A stretch of 64,000 nucleotides of DNA, taken from the NCBI GenBank assembly GCA_023614405.1, contig CM042691.1, forward strand, positions 171,278,927 through 171,342,926, in the 5' to 3' direction. Shown piece after piece: positions 59,010 to 64,000 of the stretch. The notes under the pieces were generated by a model, which saw only the letters and a list, made by a program, of their open reading frames with translations, did no database searches and had not been told where the DNA came from. The position numbers were made by a program, and so were the translations under genes. Position 1 is the first letter of the stretch. The number at the start of each line of letters is the position of its first letter. This stretch comes from Avena insularis (taxonomy: Eukaryota > Streptophyta > Magnoliopsida > Poales > Poaceae).

Positions 59010-59779
59010 TGTCGTGGTGCTGTCACGGCAGATGCCATGGGTAGGCTTAAGTTGGGGCCGAATGGGTGCTTGTGGTCACCGGGGAGGGAGTGCACGGTCT
59101 TGCCATGCACGAAAAACAAGTTGAACTCTCCACACTTAGGAATTTTATTGATGCTCGAGGTTTACAAGTGCTCCTTGAGATGTATGAACTAGTGTTCTCT
59201 GCACTAATTCCCTACTTGGTCCAACCTCCATCTACTTCCGATATGCCCCTCCTTATATAGGCGGTGCTAGCTAGGTTACACCCCTTTGGGTTCTAGGGTT
59301 ACTGTTTGGATCTTGGTCCCTACTATGCGGGCCGTGTCATGGGCTTGCACTAAGCCTAGTGGCCCCGTCCACAAAGCTAGACTGATAACGGTCTTTTCGT
59401 ACATCGCCTCGTGTTCCTTTTGGCGTCACGCAGTAACTTTGTACGTCAGCCCTTGCTTTGGGCGTCACTCGGCTCCTTTCGCGTCACCCGGCGTCGCCCT
59501 TCTCTTTTGACCATGCTTTACCATGGTCCCTCCTGAACCTCACTCGGAAAGGTGCCACGCGTCCTATCTGACTCGGCCCCTCCTCGAGAGACTCGGCTCG
59601 TTGGTTCTTTCAAGATTAACATCCTTGTCCTATACGGGCCGACATAGTTTCTATGTTGGCCGCATACGATCCTCTTACCCGGTCGTAATTACTCAGCTTG
59701 GTTCTTTCTTCACTCGGCGTAAACCAAGTTGGGTTGTGTTTTACCCCTTGTGACCCTACCTGGGGTTATCCCCTCGACA
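59010..59779 (-). repeat. 5' LTR of Gypsy-B (770 bp)
   Basis: It pairs with 45167-45933. The - strand TATA-like CTATATAAG is at 59252-59260. The right edge, CTCGACA, is followed by the duplication TACTC. Confidence 0.9.
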
Positions 59780-60008
59780 TACTCAGTATAAGTGGAGGAT
59801 AGCAAAAGACTGGGAGTGACCAACTAAGAGAGCAATAATGGCCATAATCATGCAAAGCGACAAAACATTATTAATTAAAGCATAAAGTGATATCACAAGT
59901 CAAAAACTAAATGATCACAGAGGCTAAGGTGACTAGATCATATTCTTAACATGGAGTAAGCATGTGCCAAGTCAACCCAAATAAAGCATCAAAGGAGAAT
60001 ACCACAAT
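59780..60008 (-). mobile_element. Inverted WHAM-type element, remaining internal part
   Basis: After TACTC the sequence again follows the + copy (reverse complement of about 4998-5215) up to 60008, where similarity stops abruptly. The gag/protease-like ORF, primer site and 5' LTR of this copy are missing from the window. Confidence 0.75.
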
Positions 60009-60565
60009 CCAAGGTGGTAGTTAGAGCATCAAACTTCCCACCTTGCATATAATGAACTTGTTGGGTAACGCTGTTACTCATTCTTTCCTTTGATCCCTTG
60101 CTTAGACTCTGAGGATCCCGAAGACGTGCCAATGTATGCAGCTGAATGCCAAGAAGATGTGTTCTACGAGGAACCTGATCTATCCAGAGGTGTTGAAGGA
60201 GTGGATTACGAGATCCGCTACGGTGTCGATGATAACGAATCCAACTAAATATCCCAAGTTAGTAGTAACCAACAGAGCCGAGCAGCATGAACTCTATAAA
60301 ATAAGCTACTGAGCTTAACTCCTAGTCGGAGTTGCTACTTTTATATTCCACTGAAACACTTTCTATTTTTGTTTGTAAGTTGAAACTTTTGAAGTATTGA
60401 ACTTTTGGTATTGTAATAATAATAATAAGGTGTGTACATTTGTAATATGGACCCGCAATGTTTCTGTTGTACCACTCTGAGAGATGTGATATTTACAGAA
60501 CGGTGTTCTGTGGATGTCATGTCAACGACTATAGTATTCTACACATGAAGTGGTATGCTGGGTCA
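60009..60565 (+). mobile_element. Fragment of a Gypsy LTR at a rearranged junction
   Basis: This 557-bp block belongs neither to the WHAM-type element on its left nor to the pol on its right. In + orientation it shows a splice-acceptor-like cccttgcttag (ending near 60106), a 47-codon acidic frame ending at TAA 60246-60248, AT-rich text with an AAT microsatellite (about 60417-60429) and an LTR-like end GGGTCA at 60565. This is the same order as in the second half of the Tekay-type LTR, so I read it as the 3' part of a + oriented LTR. Confidence 0.5.
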
Positions 60566-63500
60566 CCGCACTTCTTCTTCAGAATGGTGGTTCCACTAAA
60601 CTTTGCAGAATTTGATAGTCTTAGTACGAGTAACTCTTTCCGCAGTCTCGAGGATTTTGATAGGCTTCTCCTCATAAGTAAGGTCACTCTCCAACTGAAC
60701 CTCTTCCAAAGGTATAGTATCCTTCAAAGAAGTTTCTTCCATCTCCGGGTCACACTTCTTCAACTGAATCACATGAAATACATTGTGAACCGCTGATAGT
60801 TATTCAGGCAATTCAATCTCATAAGCCACTTCTCCTTTGCGGCTCAAAATCTTGAATGGTCCAACGTATCTTGGTGCCAATTTTCCTTTTACTCCAAATC
60901 TCTTCACACCACGAAGTGGTGAGACTCTAAGATACGCTCTATCACCTACCTCATAGGTGACTTCTCTACGCTTTGGATCTGCGTAGCTCTTCTGTCAGGA
61001 CTATGCTATCTTCAATCTGTCCTTTACCAATATGACTTTATCTTCAGCTTCCTTGATCAATTCTGGTCCAAACAAATTTCTTTCTCCAACACCACTCCAT
61101 AGAAATGGTGTAGTACATTTCCTTCCATAGATAAATTCAAACGATGCCATCTCAATGCTGGCTTGATAGCTGTTATTGTAAGAGAATTTTGCGTAAGGTA
61201 GACTTTCATCCCAACTAGCACCATAGTCTAGGGCACATGCCCTTAACATATCCTCCAGAATCTGATTTGTCCTTTCTGTCTGTCCATCAGTCTGGGGGTG
61301 AAAATCTACGCTGAACTCTGACCTTGTTCCTAGTGACTCATGCAATTGTCGCCAAAAATGCGAGGTGAACTGAGTTCCTCTATCAGACACAATACTCTTG
61401 GGTACTCCATGCAGACATACAATCATGTTCATATAGATCTTGGCTAACTTAGCACTTGTATAGGTTGTCTTCACGGGTATGAAATGAGCCACTTAAGTTA
61501 CGCGATCTACAACAACCCAAATAGAATCATATCCGGATCTAGTCCTTGGCAGTACAATGATAAAATCCATGCCAATCTTATCCCACTTCCAATCAGGAAT
61601 AGGTAGTGGTTGTAATAACCCTGCCGGTTTCTGATGTTCCGCCTTCACTCGACTACAGACATCACACAAGGCAATATGCTCCGCAATATCCTTCTTGAGG
61701 TTATTCCACCAAAATCTTTCCTTTACATCCATACACATTTTGGTGTTACCCGAATGAATAGAATATGGTGAATTATATGCTTCCTGCAGAATCAGTTTTC
61801 GAAGCTCCAGATCTTGCGGAATGCAGATACGTTTTCCATACCATAAAGTACATTGTACGTCTTCATGGAATCCTTTAGCTTTCCCTTTGCTCATTTTCCC
61901 TTTTATCTCTTCAATTTCCTTGTCCAACTTTTGGGTTTCTTTGATCTTGTCTAACAATGTGGGTTGAACATCCAATGACATGAGATGTCCTTCAGGTACT
62001 ATCTCCAATCTGAGATCTTTGAATTGGGTACACAGATCATCTAGCAATTCTCCCTTGGTAAGGCCATTCACATAAACCTTACGGCTTAAAGCATCTGCTA
62101 CAACATTTGCTTTACCGGGGTGGTATTGCAAACTCAAGTCATAGTCCTTGATGATCTCAATCCATCTTCTTTGTCTCATATTGATTTCCTTCTGAGTGAA
62201 GATATGCTTCAAACTTTTGTGATCTGTGAACACCTCAATCGTTTTCCTAAAAGATAATGTCTCCGTGTCTTGAGTGCATGGACAACAGAGGCTAACTCTA
62301 AATCATGAGTAGGATAATTTACTTCATGAGTTTTGAGTTGTCTCGAGGCATAAGCCACAACCTTCCCTTCTTGCATCAAAACTCCACCTAGTCCTTGGTG
62401 AGATGCATCACAATAGACTTGGAAATCCTTCTCCAAATCTGGCAGACATAAGACTAGTGCTGACACTAGCCTCTTCTTCAATTCTTGGAAACTAACTTCA
62501 CATCCTTCAGTCCAGTCAAACTTTTTATCTTTCTTAAGTAACTCCGTCATTGGCTTAGCTACCTTTGAGAAATTCTCAATGAATCTTCTATAGTATCCTG
62601 CCAAGCCTAGGAAACTACAAACTTCTTTCTTTGACTTGGGAGATTCCCACTCAGTTACAGCTGACACCTTTGCGGGATCGACAGCTATACCATCTCCTGA
62701 CACAATATGTCCGAGAAATCCCACTTCATTCAACCATAATTCACACTTGCTGAACTTGGCATACAGCTTGTGCTCCCTGAGCTTCTCAAGTATCAAACGT
62801 AAATGTTCTTCATGCTCTTCTTTGCTCTTGGAATAGATCAAAATGTCATTGATGAATACGACAACAAACTTGTCAAGAAACTCCATGAACACCTTGTTCA
62901 TCATATTCATGAAGTATGCTGGTGCATTTGTCAAACAAAATGGCATCACGGTGTACTCATACAATCCATACCTAGTGGTGAAAATAGTCTTAGGTATGTC
63001 TTGATCTCTAATATTTAGCTGAAAGTAGCCTGATCAGAGATCAATCTTTGAGAACACACGGGCTCCTTCTAGCTGATCAAATAGATCGTTGCTTCTAGGC
63101 AAAGGATACTTGTTCTTTATAGTCACCTCATTGAGTGAATGGTAATCTATGCATAACCTTTGACTTCTATCCTTCTTCTCAACAAATAGAACTGGTGCAC
63201 CCCAAGGTGAAGAACTTGGTTGAATAAATCCTTTCTGCAACTATTCTCCAAGCTATTTCTTGAGTTCTTTCAACTCATCAACTGACATCTTGTAGGGTCT
63301 CTTTGCTATTGGTCCTGATCCTGGCAGTAAGTCTATCAGAAACTCTACATCTCTATCTAATGACATTCCAGGCAATTCCTCCGGATACTCTTTCACAATT
63401 GGCACACTGTCTATTCTAACCCCCTTAAGAGAATTTATCTTACTCCCTTTAGATTCAAAGTTAGACTTGAACCTAATCTGTTTCTTATTCGGGGTTATGA

Positions 63501-64000
63501 GTGTGACAGTACGATTGGCACAATCTAGTACACCTTCAAACTTAGTCATCCAATCCATGCCCAGAATAACATCCAATCCTTGGGAATCTAGGATTATCAA
63601 ACTAACTGGAAACTTATACTTTCCAAATTCTATCACTAGATCATGGCATCCAAAGTTCACTATCATCTCTCCACCGGGAGAGATTACTTTTATAGGACAC
63701 CCAATAGTTTCAGTTGAAAGTCCATTTTTATCAACAAATGCTCTTGATATGAATGAATGTGATGCGCTGGTATCAAAAAGAACAAGTGCCGGAAAATAAT
63801 TAAGCTTGAACTTACCAGCTACAGCATCAGACTCTTCATAAATTTCTTCCACATTAATGTGGTTCACTTGTCCCTTCTGAAAAGGGTTGGGCTTGTTGGC
63901 TCCTTCAACATTCTTTTCTGGCATTCATTTGCACAGTGCCGAGTTTTCTTGCATTTGAAGCACTCAACCTGACTGATGTCTCTTTTTGCAGGCTGACTCC
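60566..64000 (-). pseudogene. Gypsy-C: chromovirus gag-pol, decayed
   Basis: On the - strand from the window edge: zinc knuckle CFKCKKTRHCANEC (63968-63921 region; usual Gly replaced), protease with DTSAS in place of DTGAS (63780 region), reverse transcriptase (63240-62300) with FIND in place of FIDD near 62850, and RNase H with YCDAS. A frameshift near 62230 follows. Integrase (61850-61000) has the zinc finger, MDFI, SDRG and DGQTER, and the chromodomain-like end (about 60690-60566) breaks off after about 40 residues. Stops stand at 63241-63252, 63034, 61493 and elsewhere. It is close in layout to the Tekay-type element at 18014-22543. It continues beyond 64000. Confidence 0.9.

Larger units (their letters stand above)
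45167..59779 (-). mobile_element. Gypsy-B: Tat-type non-autonomous element with antisense gene
   Basis: LTRs lie at 45167-45933 and 59010-59779. TACTC flanks it on both sides (45162-45166 and 59780-59784). On the - strand the order is 5' LTR, primer-like site, gag, integrase, spacer, then the region of an antisense gene (+ strand), polypurine tract and 3' LTR. Protease, reverse transcriptase and RNase H are absent. A 4,062-bp solo LTR sits in the antisense gene; without it the element is about 10.5 kb. The LTRs differ at roughly 6% of positions in their first 380 bases by eye. Confidence 0.9.

Noticed and set aside
60105..60248. Acidic ORF as an independent gene
   Set aside because: No upstream start codon of its own, it lies in an LTR-like fragment and is more likely an exon-like part of that LTR; reported as a finding only.
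1..64000. CRISPR arrays, tRNA or rRNA genes, bacterial operons
   Set aside because: No regular spacer-repeat arrays, no cloverleaf with the conserved B-box arrangement and no rRNA core sequences were noticed. Only tRNA-complementary primer sites are present.

Overview
The window looks like intergenic DNA of a large grass genome, most likely a Triticeae species (wheat, barley, rye or a relative). Almost every base can be assigned to LTR retrotransposons stacked inside one another. I see no cellular gene, tRNA, rRNA or CRISPR array. The family resemblances, such as the LTR starts, the tRNA-Asp and initiator-tRNA primer sites and the BARE/Angela-like Copia LTR, are from memory and not from a search.

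Layout of the left two thirds (1-42257): the outermost element is a Tat-type Gypsy on the + strand ('Gypsy-A'), of which only the integrase end (34815-34938 and 37302-37784), an antisense multi-exon gene (38137-41738, - strand) and the polypurine end (about 42238-42257) lie in the window. A Copia element sits inside its integrase and appears in pieces (11203-12764, 26567-28023, 32989-34814). That Copia was entered by three elements: a non-autonomous Athila/WHAM-type Gypsy (2770-7305 plus 11055-11202), a complete Tekay-type chromovirus with 4-kb LTRs (12765-26566), and a 4,965-bp solo LTR (28024-32988). The WHAM-type element was itself hit in its 5' LTR (an LTR piece, 1-2769) and in its 3' LTR (a truncated Gypsy, 'Gypsy-D', 7306-11054). 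A 2,363-bp LTR-like element (34939-37301) interrupts the Gypsy-A integrase.

Layout of the right third (42258-64000): a second WHAM-type element in the opposite orientation (42258-45166 and 59780-60008) contains a complete Tat-type non-autonomous Gypsy ('Gypsy-B', 45167-59779, - strand, TSD TACTC). Gypsy-B codes for gag and integrase but lacks protease, reverse transcriptase and RNase H. It also carries an antisense multi-exon gene on the + strand, which is split by a 4,062-bp solo LTR. The window ends in a broken junction (60009-60565) and a decayed chromovirus pol on the - strand ('Gypsy-C', 60566-64000).

Target-site duplications that can be read directly support the nesting: CAAGG, GCGGG and TACTC are perfect, while AACTC/ACCTC and TTGCC/TTTCC each have one mismatch. 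All coding regions carry stops or frameshifts, so this is a graveyard, not an active locus. The most interesting biology is (i) the antisense, spliced gene convergent with pol in both Tat-type elements, (ii) a pre-gag leader ORF that seems shared by two otherwise different Gypsy elements, and (iii) an acidic reading frame behind a splice-acceptor-like site inside LTRs.
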